Positions 1-7,908 of a stretch of DNA of 64,000 bases are shown in pieces; positions within the stretch are counted from its first letter, which is position 1, and each line of letters begins with the position of its first letter. The stretch covers positions 51,854 to 115,853 of the forward strand of contig JAEZKP010000087.1 of NCBI GenBank assembly GCA_023436145.1, read 5' to 3'. A program made the translations under genes and the position numbers. This DNA comes from Fibrobacterota bacterium (lineage in GTDB: Bacteria; Fibrobacterota; Chitinivibrionia; Chitinivibrionales; Chitinispirillaceae). The notes beneath the pieces are model-generated. The model was not told the origin of the DNA. It made no database searches and saw only the letters and a program-made list of their open reading frames with translations.

Positions 1-18
1 AGATTGGGTTAAAAAAAA

Positions 19-1362
19 ATGCACCTTAATACCGTCATTAAAATCTCCATTACCAGCCTTATTATTAATGTTTTTACTACAGATGCTATGACTGCCAATC
101 CCATTATTTCCCGGGGAAAACCTGTTTTTACTTCAGATGGAGAAGTCCGGTATTTAACAGACAACAAATTTGGCAACCAATTCTGGCCAGTAAAAAATGG
201 TTCATGGGTGGCGATTAACACCGGAGAAGGTCCCAGGAAGGTGTTTCTCAATTTTAATGATCCTGCATATGCCTGGGCTAAAGCACCTATTGCACCTCCA
301 AACTGCCCAAATGATCAATTGGTTTATCTTAGAGATTATGACATATTGACTTCATCAAATTCCACCAATGGTTCCAATGGGGATTGGAATAAAGTATTGT
401 CCATTAAAGGCAATGTCGTAACTGCCAGGGGGCATGAGATCGAATATGCTGGTGCCAGCTGGGTAAAAATCCAAATCTTAGATGGTGGCGGTAATTTAGA
501 TGAAGTTGAAATTTTTGATGTGACAAAAGGTTCGGAAGATATCTGGTTTTTTGCCGGAACCAGTATCTCTGCAAATACTTATAAGGGAAATCCTCCAGAA
601 GAAAATTTTGCTGACTTGATTGCAAAAAACAACCCCGGATTCAATCCAGTCATGATAAGAGGAGGTATTGGATGCCAGAACAGCACACAACTGGTGCAAA
701 ACATCAAAACATATCTGGAAATAGCCTCAAATGCAAACTTCTGGGCTATAGAACATGGTACCAATGATGCCTGGGGAGGAACAAACGGTGGTGTTTCCAC
801 ATTTAAAAACAATTTACAGATTGTTATCGATTCCTGCAAAAAAAACGGGATTAAGCCGGTTATTGCCAGAATGATAGCCAACAACAAAACTGCTGCGGGT
901 TGGCAGGTTCATCAGGATTATCTGAAATGTATCGATGAACTTACAACCACAAATAACCTTATTCCTGGCCCCGACCTGTATAGCTGGTTCTCAGAGCATC
1001 CCGAAGGACTTAACAGTGATGGAGTCCACCCAAATGCCAAAGGAGCAGAAAAAATCCAGCAACTCTGGGCTCTGAAAATGGATTCTCTTTACAAATCAGC
1101 TGTCTACAATAAAGAACGCAGTAACCTGCAATCCAAAAGCCGTTTATTTACCATGCAGATAAAAAACCGGCAGATTCTTATACATTCGAGCTGTTCCGGA
1201 GAGATATCCATTTTCAGCTCTGCCGGACATCTGTTAAAAAGAACTGCTTTGTTAAACAGTAAAGCATCTCTGAAAATGGAATCTACAGGTGTCTTTGTGG
1301 TGAAATTTGTACATTCCAAAGGAATGGAAACGGTAAAATTTGTATACAACAGCACAAACTGA
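19..1362 (+). CDS. Secreted SGNH/GDSL-type hydrolase with C-terminal sorting-like domain
   Basis: The 447-residue protein has a hydrophobic N-terminus consistent with a signal peptide, a probable beta-rich domain (about 30-160) and an SGNH-hydrolase core. Block I reads FFAGTSIS (about 178-185) with GTS in place of the usual GDS; block III is GTND (247-250) and the C-terminal Asp/His block is DGVHPN (334-339). Such enzymes are esterases or lipases, often deacetylating polysaccharides, so an exported carbohydrate esterase is plausible. The last 70 residues form a small beta-rich module resembling C-terminal sorting domains of FCB-group secreted proteins; this is inferred from pattern only. An in-frame stop lies just upstream of the ATG, and no strong ribosome-binding site is visible at the window edge. 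Confidence 0.72.
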   Translation: MHLNTVIKISITSLIINVFTTDAMTANPIISRGKPVFTSDGEVRYLTDNKFGNQFWPVKNGSWVAINTGEGPRKVFLNFNDPAYAWAKAPIAPPNCPNDQLVYLRDYDILTSSNSTNGSNGDWNKVLSIKGNVVTARGHEIEYAGASWVKIQILDGGGNLDEVEIFDVTKGSEDIWFFAGTSISANTYKGNPPEENFADLIAKNNPGFNPVMIRGGIGCQNSTQLVQNIKTYLEIASNANFWAIEHGTNDAWGGTNGGVSTFKNNLQIVIDSCKKNGIKPVIARMIANNKTAAGWQVHQDYLKCIDELTTTNNLIPGPDLYSWFSEHPEGLNSDGVHPNAKGAEKIQQLWALKMDSLYKSAVYNKERSNLQSKSRLFTMQIKNRQILIHSSCSGEISIFSSAGHLLKRTALLNSKASLKMESTGVFVVKFVHSKGMETVKFVYNSTN

Positions 1363-1446
1363 TTCAGGGAGCAAAGCTTAAGAAAACAGATGAACTGCTT
1401 TTCAAATCTCTGTTGCGATTTAAGAAGAAAGAGTAGCGCAATGAGA

Positions 1447-1468
1447 ATGCCCGTCAAAATCCGGGCAT
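1447..1468. terminator. Candidate terminator hairpin between convergent genes
   Basis: A perfect 7-bp inverted repeat (ATGCCCG, 8-nt loop, CGGGCAT) lies between the SGNH hydrolase and the convergent amylase. Neither side has a clean T run, so it is only a weak candidate for a bidirectional terminator. Confidence 0.4.
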
Positions 1469-1474
1469 CTCTTA

Positions 1475-2767
1475 TCAGTCTACAAAAAGAAAGATTTCTG
1501 AAGGTTCCAAAACCAGCTGTCCCTCATTTTTTTTCCGTTTTAGTGGATCATCGAAAGGTCTAATCCGATACTTGAAATCTGCTATTTCTGAAGGGAACTG
1601 TTCTATAGATATCGAAGTAGGATTGTACCAGTCTTTATTTACCAGAAAACCCATTTTAAGCTTATTGTCCTCACTTTCTCTCACCAGAAAAAGGATATTT
1701 GAATCGTAACTCCATAGTGAACGCCATTTCCCTTCCTGACAAAGAAGCGGATTGTTAAGTTTAAAAAGGTTTATCGCTTTAATCCACTCTGAGACATCCC
1801 ATTTACCATTCAGAAGATCCTGGGGGCGAGAGTTGACTACATCTATTTTGTTTACAGCACCGGTTTCATATCCCATTGGCATCAGTAATCCTTTAGAAAA
1901 AACCGTAGCCAGTATATAACGGTTTTTGTGCCAGTTAAGTGAACCGGGAGCTTCTGCAGGAGTGCGGAATGTATCGTGAGACTCAGGAAAGCCAATTGAA
2001 GGTGCGATATATTTGAATCTCTCGTGCTGCTCGAGACACCATGAACTGTCAAAATTCCACCATTTACAGGAATTAAAAAGATAATCAAAACCACAACCAT
2101 TAAGATGCTGAACCTGTTCGAGTGTACACCCCAGTGTTTCAGCAAAAAATAATGTTCCATGATTGCGTTTCTTAGCTGCAGATATCAATGGTTGAAAGAC
2201 TGAAGATGGGACTTTGTAAGCGGCATCGCAACGAAACCCGGAAAATCCAAGTTCCTGATAAAAGGTGATAACCTCATCCCAGTATTTTAGTAAACCAGTC
2301 AGATCAGAGGTGTGATCAAAGTCAAGCTCAGCCAGATCTCCCCAGACTGTCACATGAGAGGGATTGGCAGGATCTATGGCGAATGGATGAACAACATTTC
2401 CATTACCGTCATACTTAAACCATTGCGGATATTGTTTAAGCAGACCCGATTCGTTTGCGGTATGATTTATTACCAGATCCATATAAACATCGATACCGTA
2501 GTCTTCGCAGCTTTTAATAAACTTTTTGATTGGGGAAAAATCATCTGGTGCACTGCCTTCAGGAAGAAATTCCTGATTCAAACGGTAGTAATCCTTAATA
2601 GCATAAAGACTTCGGGAATTTCCTGTTTCCTGAAAAGGATTCAGGTAGATGCTGTTAAATCCCATCTCTGCAATACGTTCCAGGTATTTTACCCATAAAT
2701 GTATTGAGGCGACCAGGCGAGGGAAAAGGTTATAAACCACCACTGCATCGCGTAATGACTGATCCAT
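1475..2767 (-). CDS. GH13 alpha-amylase family glycoside hydrolase
   Basis: The 430-residue protein has no signal peptide, so it is presumably cytoplasmic. GH13 (beta/alpha)8 signatures are visible: DLVINHT (region I), GFRCDAAYK with the nucleophile Asp (region II), FFAETLG with the acid/base Glu (region III) and FPESHDT (region IV), followed by a short C-terminal beta domain. The family acts on alpha-1,4/1,6 glucans or maltodextrins; the exact substrate cannot be read from the sequence. A GAGGAG ribosome-binding site lies 5 nt before the ATG. The gene stands alone, about 29 kb from the treZ/treS/glgE operon, but may feed the same storage-glucan metabolism. It is divergent from the envelope cluster. 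Confidence 0.85.
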   Translation of the reverse strand: MDQSLRDAVVVYNLFPRLVASIHLWVKYLERIAEMGFNSIYLNPFQETGNSRSLYAIKDYYRLNQEFLPEGSAPDDFSPIKKFIKSCEDYGIDVYMDLVINHTANESGLLKQYPQWFKYDGNGNVVHPFAIDPANPSHVTVWGDLAELDFDHTSDLTGLLKYWDEVITFYQELGFSGFRCDAAYKVPSSVFQPLISAAKKRNHGTLFFAETLGCTLEQVQHLNGCGFDYLFNSCKWWNFDSSWCLEQHERFKYIAPSIGFPESHDTFRTPAEAPGSLNWHKNRYILATVFSKGLLMPMGYETGAVNKIDVVNSRPQDLLNGKWDVSEWIKAINLFKLNNPLLCQEGKWRSLWSYDSNILFLVRESEDNKLKMGFLVNKDWYNPTSISIEQFPSEIADFKYRIRPFDDPLKRKKNEGQLVLEPSEIFLFVD

Positions 2768-2973
2768 AAAAACTCCTCTATTATAAACTGATTTAGAGTT
2801 ATTGGCAGAGTTTTATTTTTCCCACTCCATACATCGCATATACCCTAAAAAAATCCTATGGAGGTTCAGACCTGCAAAGAACAGGCCAGAAAAAGTCCCA
2901 GATAAATACATTTGGTAATCATAAGGAATGTGATTTATTTTAATGCTCAGTTTCCTTTTTTTAACCAGGAGAT

Positions 2974-3225
2974 GTGATGAAAAAAACTGTAAATAATATT
3001 GGTCTCAATATCACTTTTAATATTTTACTGGTAGCAACAATCCTGAGCAGAATTCTGTTACCAGAGTATCGGCACCAGACTCATTTTTCTATGGCATATC
3101 TGGACCCGGGAACCGGTACCATGATAATCTCAGCAATTGTAGGGGTTTTTGCGACTATCATCCTGGGAGTAAAAACCTTCTGGTATAAAATTGCAGCCAT
3201 CTTCAAACCCAAAAAAAAGAACTAA
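2974..3225 (+). CDS. Small membrane protein with YLDPGTG motif
   Basis: An 83-residue protein with a hydrophobic N-terminal segment, the motif AYLDPGTGTM in the middle, a second hydrophobic segment and a lysine-rich tail (KPKKKN). Small proteins carrying this YLDPGTG signature recur beside envelope-glycan genes, but I know of no assigned function. It is the first gene of a co-directional cluster and has a good ribosome-binding site (CCAGGAG) 5 nt before the ATG. Translation might instead start at the internal Met just before the AYLDPGTG motif, which would give a shorter protein with one membrane segment. Confidence 0.75.
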   Translation: MMKKTVNNIGLNITFNILLVATILSRILLPEYRHQTHFSMAYLDPGTGTMIISAIVGVFATIILGVKTFWYKIAAIFKPKKKN

Positions 3226-3267
3226 TTACCATATTAAACCATATATTTGTGATACCGGAAGCCAATT

Positions 3268-4464
3268 GTGAAACAAAATCCCCTGGTTTCATTGCGTTTA
3301 TTTATTAAATCATTCCAAAGCTATAAGGCATTTAACAGACTTTCCCCTGATGAACGCAATATTGTGGTGTATTCAGAAAGCGGGCAGGACTGGCACCATT
3401 TTCAGAAGCTTATTGAGCAGCTTCTTTTGAAATCCAGAAAAGTCTGTTATATCAGCTCCGACCCTTTTGATCCTGGTTTGTCTCTAAATCATCCGCTATT
3501 TAATTCTTTTTATATAAAATCCGGCTTCTGGCAGATCACATTATTCCAATTTTTAAAAGCGGACTGTCTTTTACTGACCATGATAGACCTGAATATTTTT
3601 CAGTTAAAACGATCTATAAATCCGGTCCACTATATTTATCTGTTCCATGCTATGGGAAGTACTCACATGGTGGATTTCGAAAACTCCTACGACCACTACG
3701 ACACCATACTTTGCGTAGGGCAACACCAGATTAATGAAATCCGTAAACGTGAACAGATTAAAAATCTTCCTCCCAAAAATTTAATTCCACACGGTTACGC
3801 TCGTGTTGAAGAACTCTTCAAGCAAGCATCCACCCGTTGCAGACCACCGCAAAAACCTTACTCAATACTGCTGGCTCCAACCTGGGGTGAAAATTCCATC
3901 CTTAACCAATGCGGGGCAAAGATTGTCGGTATTCTGCTTAACGCTGGATTTAAGGTTACCTTACGCCCTCACTACCAGACCCTTAAACTGACTCCGGAGA
4001 TAGTAGAAGCTATTCTCAGACAATACGATAAAAAACCATTATTCCAATATGTTAATCGCATGGGGGATTCAGATTCCCTCTTTGATTCTGATCTGTTGAT
4101 CTGTGACTGGTCATCTACATCTATCGAATACGCTCTGGGCCTGGAGAAACCGGTGCTTTATATAGATGTCCCCCGCAGAGTCAGAAACCCTTCTTACCAG
4201 GAACTGGGACTGGAACCTATGGAGGTAAGTATCCGCAATGAAGTGGGACATGTACTGAGACCTGATGAACTTGAGAAAGCACCAGAGGTGATCGAAAACC
4301 TTCTCTGTGATCCGGGAAGATTTAAAGAAAAAGTCGCTCAATTGCGAAGGAATATACTTTTTAACTTCGGTAACAGCGTTGAAACAGGTGCACAGGAGAT
4401 TATAAAAATCGCAGATATTCAGAAACAGAAACGGGAAAATGGTTCCTCCATTCAAAAGCCATAA
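3268..4464 (+). CDS. CDP-glycerol glycerophosphotransferase-like protein (TagB/TagF fold)
   Basis: A 398-residue protein with a GTG start. It has landmarks of the CDP-glycerol:polyol phosphotransferase family (GT-B-like): HAMG (127-130), APTWGENS (203-210) and the C-terminal nucleotide-site segment CDWSSTSIEYA (279-289) followed by LGLEKPVLYID. Family members transfer polyol-phosphate from a CDP-activated donor onto a glycan or lipid acceptor, as in teichoic-acid synthesis; Gram-negative homologues are mostly uncharacterised. It lies between the YLDPGTG protein and the YejM-like sulfatase. The cytidylyltransferase at 7909 could supply a CDP-activated donor, which is an inference from context. 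Confidence 0.8.
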   Translation: MKQNPLVSLRLFIKSFQSYKAFNRLSPDERNIVVYSESGQDWHHFQKLIEQLLLKSRKVCYISSDPFDPGLSLNHPLFNSFYIKSGFWQITLFQFLKADCLLLTMIDLNIFQLKRSINPVHYIYLFHAMGSTHMVDFENSYDHYDTILCVGQHQINEIRKREQIKNLPPKNLIPHGYARVEELFKQASTRCRPPQKPYSILLAPTWGENSILNQCGAKIVGILLNAGFKVTLRPHYQTLKLTPEIVEAILRQYDKKPLFQYVNRMGDSDSLFDSDLLICDWSSTSIEYALGLEKPVLYIDVPRRVRNPSYQELGLEPMEVSIRNEVGHVLRPDELEKAPEVIENLLCDPGRFKEKVAQLRRNILFNFGNSVETGAQEIIKIADIQKQKRENGSSIQKP

Positions 4465-4473
4465 AAGATAATA

Positions 4474-6354
4474 ATGAATAACAGCAATCATTCTGAAAAA
4501 ATTCCGAAAAGCGCAGAAAAGAAGAATGTTTTTTCATTAGTCAGTTCATGGTGGAAAATACAAAACCGGTCGAATCTTTTCAGATGGAGTGCCGGATACT
4601 TTTCTGTTACCACCATCCTTATGTTTCTGATCGGACTTCTTTATTTCAGCGTATACAGCTTTTCCAGTGACCCACTCTCCATCTTTTATACCCTGACAGC
4701 CTTTACCAGCCATTTTGCGTCCTTCTCTATAATTGTCTGGGTCGCTTTGATATTTACGTTGATTACACTTCTTCCTTACCGGAAATTAATCGTTCCAGTC
4801 TGCATCGTACTGAGTTCTGCAGCACTCTGTATCGAACTTTTAGATGCCCAGGTGTACACTTCTCACCGGTTTCACTTCAACATGCTGACAATTAAGATAC
4901 TTGGATGGAAAACCTGGGGTTTTGGTATAGTTTACTTTTTTATTTTACTGGTATTCAACACGCTGCTGGCTAAGATGAGCTGGGACCGCTTTGTTATTGC
5001 CAGAAAAAAGATCTATCTGGTATTGAGCATAACACTCACTGTGGCTTTTCTACTCTTCACTCACATTACACATATGTGGGCTGATGCCAAAGGGTACGTG
5101 GAAATTACCAGATTTACCACTACTTTGCCGCTTTTTTATCCCTCAACCAGTAAAAGATTCATGATTAAACATGGTTTTGTGAACATTTCAGACAGACGAA
5201 CGCTTCCCAAAAAATTCGCAGCTGGCGGCAATGATTTTTTATACCCCAAAAAAACACTGGAATATTCGATTTCAAACCCGGGAAGAAACATTCTTCTGAT
5301 AGCTATCGACGGTATGCGTTATGATATGTTAAATGAGACCAATTCTCCACGATGTTTTGATTTTGCCCGCAGATATGGCACCACATTTCAAAATCATTAC
5401 AGCGGCGGGAACTCTACAAAAATGGGAACATTCACTCTTTTTTATGGTATACCACCAACCTACCAGCAGTATGCGGAATCACACAAACGCTCTCCGGTTC
5501 TTATAGACAGGCTCCTTCAAACCAACTATGCAATCGGTATTTTCACCAGTCACAAGTTGTATGCACCCGCAAGCCTGGATGTCACTGCATTTGTTAAGAT
5601 ACCGGACCTTCGGCTGGAAACCGCCATACCAGATCCACAGGCCCCATATCGAAATGACTCGGCCATAACAGATCAATGGAAATCATGGCTGGATCACAAA
5701 CCCTCAGACCGACCTTTCTTCGGATTTCTTTTTTATGATGCACTCTGTACAGAAAGTTTTCCTCAGTCGTATAAGGACCGGATTCATTATCATAAAGATA
5801 TGACCGAGGCGCAGAAAAAATTCCTCAGATACAAGGTAAGTCTATTGTACACTGATTCATTAGTAGAATCGGTGCTGAATGATCTGAACAGCCGTGGTAT
5901 ACTGGATAGCACAGTTGTTATAATCACTTCAGATCACGGCGAGGAATTCAATGACAACGGCCTGGGGTATAACGGGCATGGCAGCTCTTTCAGTGAATGG
6001 CAGATAAGAGCACCACTGGTGACTATCTGGCCCGGAACACCAAAAGGAACTGTAACGAAACGAACTTCCCATTATGATATAGTAGCCACCTTGATGAAAG
6101 ATGTTTTCGGGGTGAAAAACCCTGAATCGGACTACAGCTCCGGATATAATCTTTTTTCTGAAAGCAGCTGGGACTGGGTGCTTGTCGGAAGCTATTTCAA
6201 TTTCGCAATTGTAGAACCGGACCAGGTTACAATTCAATTTCCGGGTGGATATTATGAAGTCAGGGATAAAAGCTATCAGATTATTAAAAGCCCGCAGATT
6301 ACCGCCCGAATTGCATCTGCATTGAATGAGATGGGCAGATTTTTTAAACATTAG
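4474..6354 (+). CDS. YejM/PbgA-type inner-membrane sulfatase-family protein (DUF3413 + sulfatase)
   Basis: A 626-residue protein with about five N-terminal membrane segments (55-220), a YejM-like juxtamembrane stretch (THMWADAKGY, then LPLFYPST) and a C-terminal alkaline-phosphatase/sulfatase-fold domain (about 270-620). In enterobacteria YejM/PbgA senses LPS and controls LpxC turnover; related sulfatase-fold proteins transfer phosphoethanolamine or glycerophosphate. Candidate metal/catalytic residues are present: Asp279, Thr315 in the GGNSTKMG loop, Asp487-His488 in SDHGEE and His502 in NGHGSS. This suggests a catalytically competent transferase or hydrolase rather than a pure sensor. It starts 9 nt after the previous stop. 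Membership is confident; the reaction is not. Confidence 0.83.
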   Translation: MNNSNHSEKIPKSAEKKNVFSLVSSWWKIQNRSNLFRWSAGYFSVTTILMFLIGLLYFSVYSFSSDPLSIFYTLTAFTSHFASFSIIVWVALIFTLITLLPYRKLIVPVCIVLSSAALCIELLDAQVYTSHRFHFNMLTIKILGWKTWGFGIVYFFILLVFNTLLAKMSWDRFVIARKKIYLVLSITLTVAFLLFTHITHMWADAKGYVEITRFTTTLPLFYPSTSKRFMIKHGFVNISDRRTLPKKFAAGGNDFLYPKKTLEYSISNPGRNILLIAIDGMRYDMLNETNSPRCFDFARRYGTTFQNHYSGGNSTKMGTFTLFYGIPPTYQQYAESHKRSPVLIDRLLQTNYAIGIFTSHKLYAPASLDVTAFVKIPDLRLETAIPDPQAPYRNDSAITDQWKSWLDHKPSDRPFFGFLFYDALCTESFPQSYKDRIHYHKDMTEAQKKFLRYKVSLLYTDSLVESVLNDLNSRGILDSTVVIITSDHGEEFNDNGLGYNGHGSSFSEWQIRAPLVTIWPGTPKGTVTKRTSHYDIVATLMKDVFGVKNPESDYSSGYNLFSESSWDWVLVGSYFNFAIVEPDQVTIQFPGGYYEVRDKSYQIIKSPQITARIASALNEMGRFFKH

Positions 6355-6367
6355 TAAGAATCCGATA

Positions 6368-7891
6368 ATGATTGAAAGATTTTTATTCATATGTCTTCTT
6401 GAATTTGTAATTCTACCTGGTGTTTCACTTTCAGAAGAGAGCGTGAAACAGCCCACACAGTATTCATTTACTCTTCAGAACCAGATTGTCCGCTTTTCCT
6501 CAAATGGTGATCTTTTAGATATTCAATCATTCCATAACTACTGCGGCATTATTAAGTTTAATAGGATATTTAACAATCAGAATGATCTCCCGTTTTTAAA
6601 ACTCACAGGCTTTGGCAGTTCTATTTCTGATAGTTGTCTTCAAGCGGCGCCATACACAATTGATCAACTCCAATCTGATACCACGGTTTCATTCTTTTTC
6701 TCATCATCACTTCCTTCGGGTGTTCTCCTGACAAAAGGGTATTCTTTTCATAAGAAAAACCTCTCATTTGAATATTCAGTAAAACTGGACAGAGGGACAG
6801 AAGAACCAGTTCCGGAAAAGCCCCGGTTGCATTTACAGATTACTTTTCCGGAAGATCTGAGAAACGGTGGCAGGTTTGTATATTCAGGCAAGAAAGTTAA
6901 ATCGATAAGCATCGATAAACAACCGGAAATCGACACATTAAGAAGAGATCACTGGACAGGAATCCAAAACCGGTTCTGGGGTTGTTTAATCAAATCTGAC
7001 GGTTCAGAAATGCCCATGGGTTATAAGAAAGGTTCCCTCACCATAACACTATCTTCCGACATTTCTCAATCATCAGGTTTAAAAATCTATTGCGGGCCGG
7101 TTGTTCATGATGAACTTAAAAAAGTCGATCATAATCTGAGCCGGCTTCTTTATCAGTTGCCATTCTGGATGAGGTGGTTGTCGTTTGGATTTCTGTTTAT
7201 TTTTGATACACTTCTCAAGCTTTTCCACAGTGTTCCGCTGTCCTTATTCCTGTTATCTGTTTGTGTAAAGATTGTACTGGCACCGCTGTTCAAACTTGCC
7301 AGTATCTGGCAAAAGCAGGTAAACCGGCAATCATCCCTGCTTCAACCGATGTTAGATGAGATTAAGAAAAAGTTCAAAGGAGAAGAGCAGACCAGAAAAA
7401 CGCTGGAAGCATATAAGGAGCTTGGAATTAGCCCATTATACTCGCTCAAGAGCCTTCTTAGTGCAGCTATTCAGATACCGGTTTTCTTTGCAGCTTATCA
7501 CATGCTCAGTGAGCACATAGCATTGAGCAGTGTCGCTTTTTTATGGATCTCAGATCTTTCCTTTCCAGATCATCTCTTCAGGTTCCCCTTTAGCATTCCA
7601 TTTTTTGGTGAATATTTCAATATTCTTCCTTTTATCATGACTTGTTTTACTATTGCATCATCATGGATACACACCGATCCGTCTCTTTCGGTACAACTGC
7701 AGAAAAAGCAAAGAAAAAATCTTTACTGGATGGCGGCAATTTTTTTCCTGCTTCTTTATACATCACCGGCAGGAATGGTGATCTATTGGACAATGAACAA
7801 TATATTAGCCTTTCTTGCATCCCTTTTTGAGTTTAAACTGCAACAAGCAAGACTAAAGAAAACACAAACCGGTGCAACCGGGAATTTGTAA
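6368..7891 (+). CDS. YidC/Oxa1-family membrane insertase paralogue
   Basis: An open frame begins at 6326, but I place the start at ATG 6368 (507 residues): it clears most overlap with the preceding gene and is immediately followed by a signal-like segment (FLFICLLEFVILPGVSLS). A periplasmic beta-rich domain (about 25-265) precedes a C-terminal YidC core with about five membrane segments (about 270-490). YidC inserts and folds membrane proteins. In E. coli YidC a groove arginine follows the first core helix; here the aligned residue is Lys301 in CVKIVLAPL. Housekeeping yidC normally sits next to rnpA/oriC, so this copy in an envelope cluster is probably specialised. Family assignment is firm, client unknown. 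Confidence 0.85.
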   Translation: MIERFLFICLLEFVILPGVSLSEESVKQPTQYSFTLQNQIVRFSSNGDLLDIQSFHNYCGIIKFNRIFNNQNDLPFLKLTGFGSSISDSCLQAAPYTIDQLQSDTTVSFFFSSSLPSGVLLTKGYSFHKKNLSFEYSVKLDRGTEEPVPEKPRLHLQITFPEDLRNGGRFVYSGKKVKSISIDKQPEIDTLRRDHWTGIQNRFWGCLIKSDGSEMPMGYKKGSLTITLSSDISQSSGLKIYCGPVVHDELKKVDHNLSRLLYQLPFWMRWLSFGFLFIFDTLLKLFHSVPLSLFLLSVCVKIVLAPLFKLASIWQKQVNRQSSLLQPMLDEIKKKFKGEEQTRKTLEAYKELGISPLYSLKSLLSAAIQIPVFFAAYHMLSEHIALSSVAFLWISDLSFPDHLFRFPFSIPFFGEYFNILPFIMTCFTIASSWIHTDPSLSVQLQKKQRKNLYWMAAIFFLLLYTSPAGMVIYWTMNNILAFLASLFEFKLQQARLKKTQTGATGNL

Positions 7892-7908
7892 CAGGCAGGC
7901 GGAAAGTT

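Noticed and set aside
6326..6367. An earlier ATG for the YidC-like gene
   Set aside because: It adds 14 hydrophilic residues before the signal segment and overlaps the previous gene; ATG 6368 is better.
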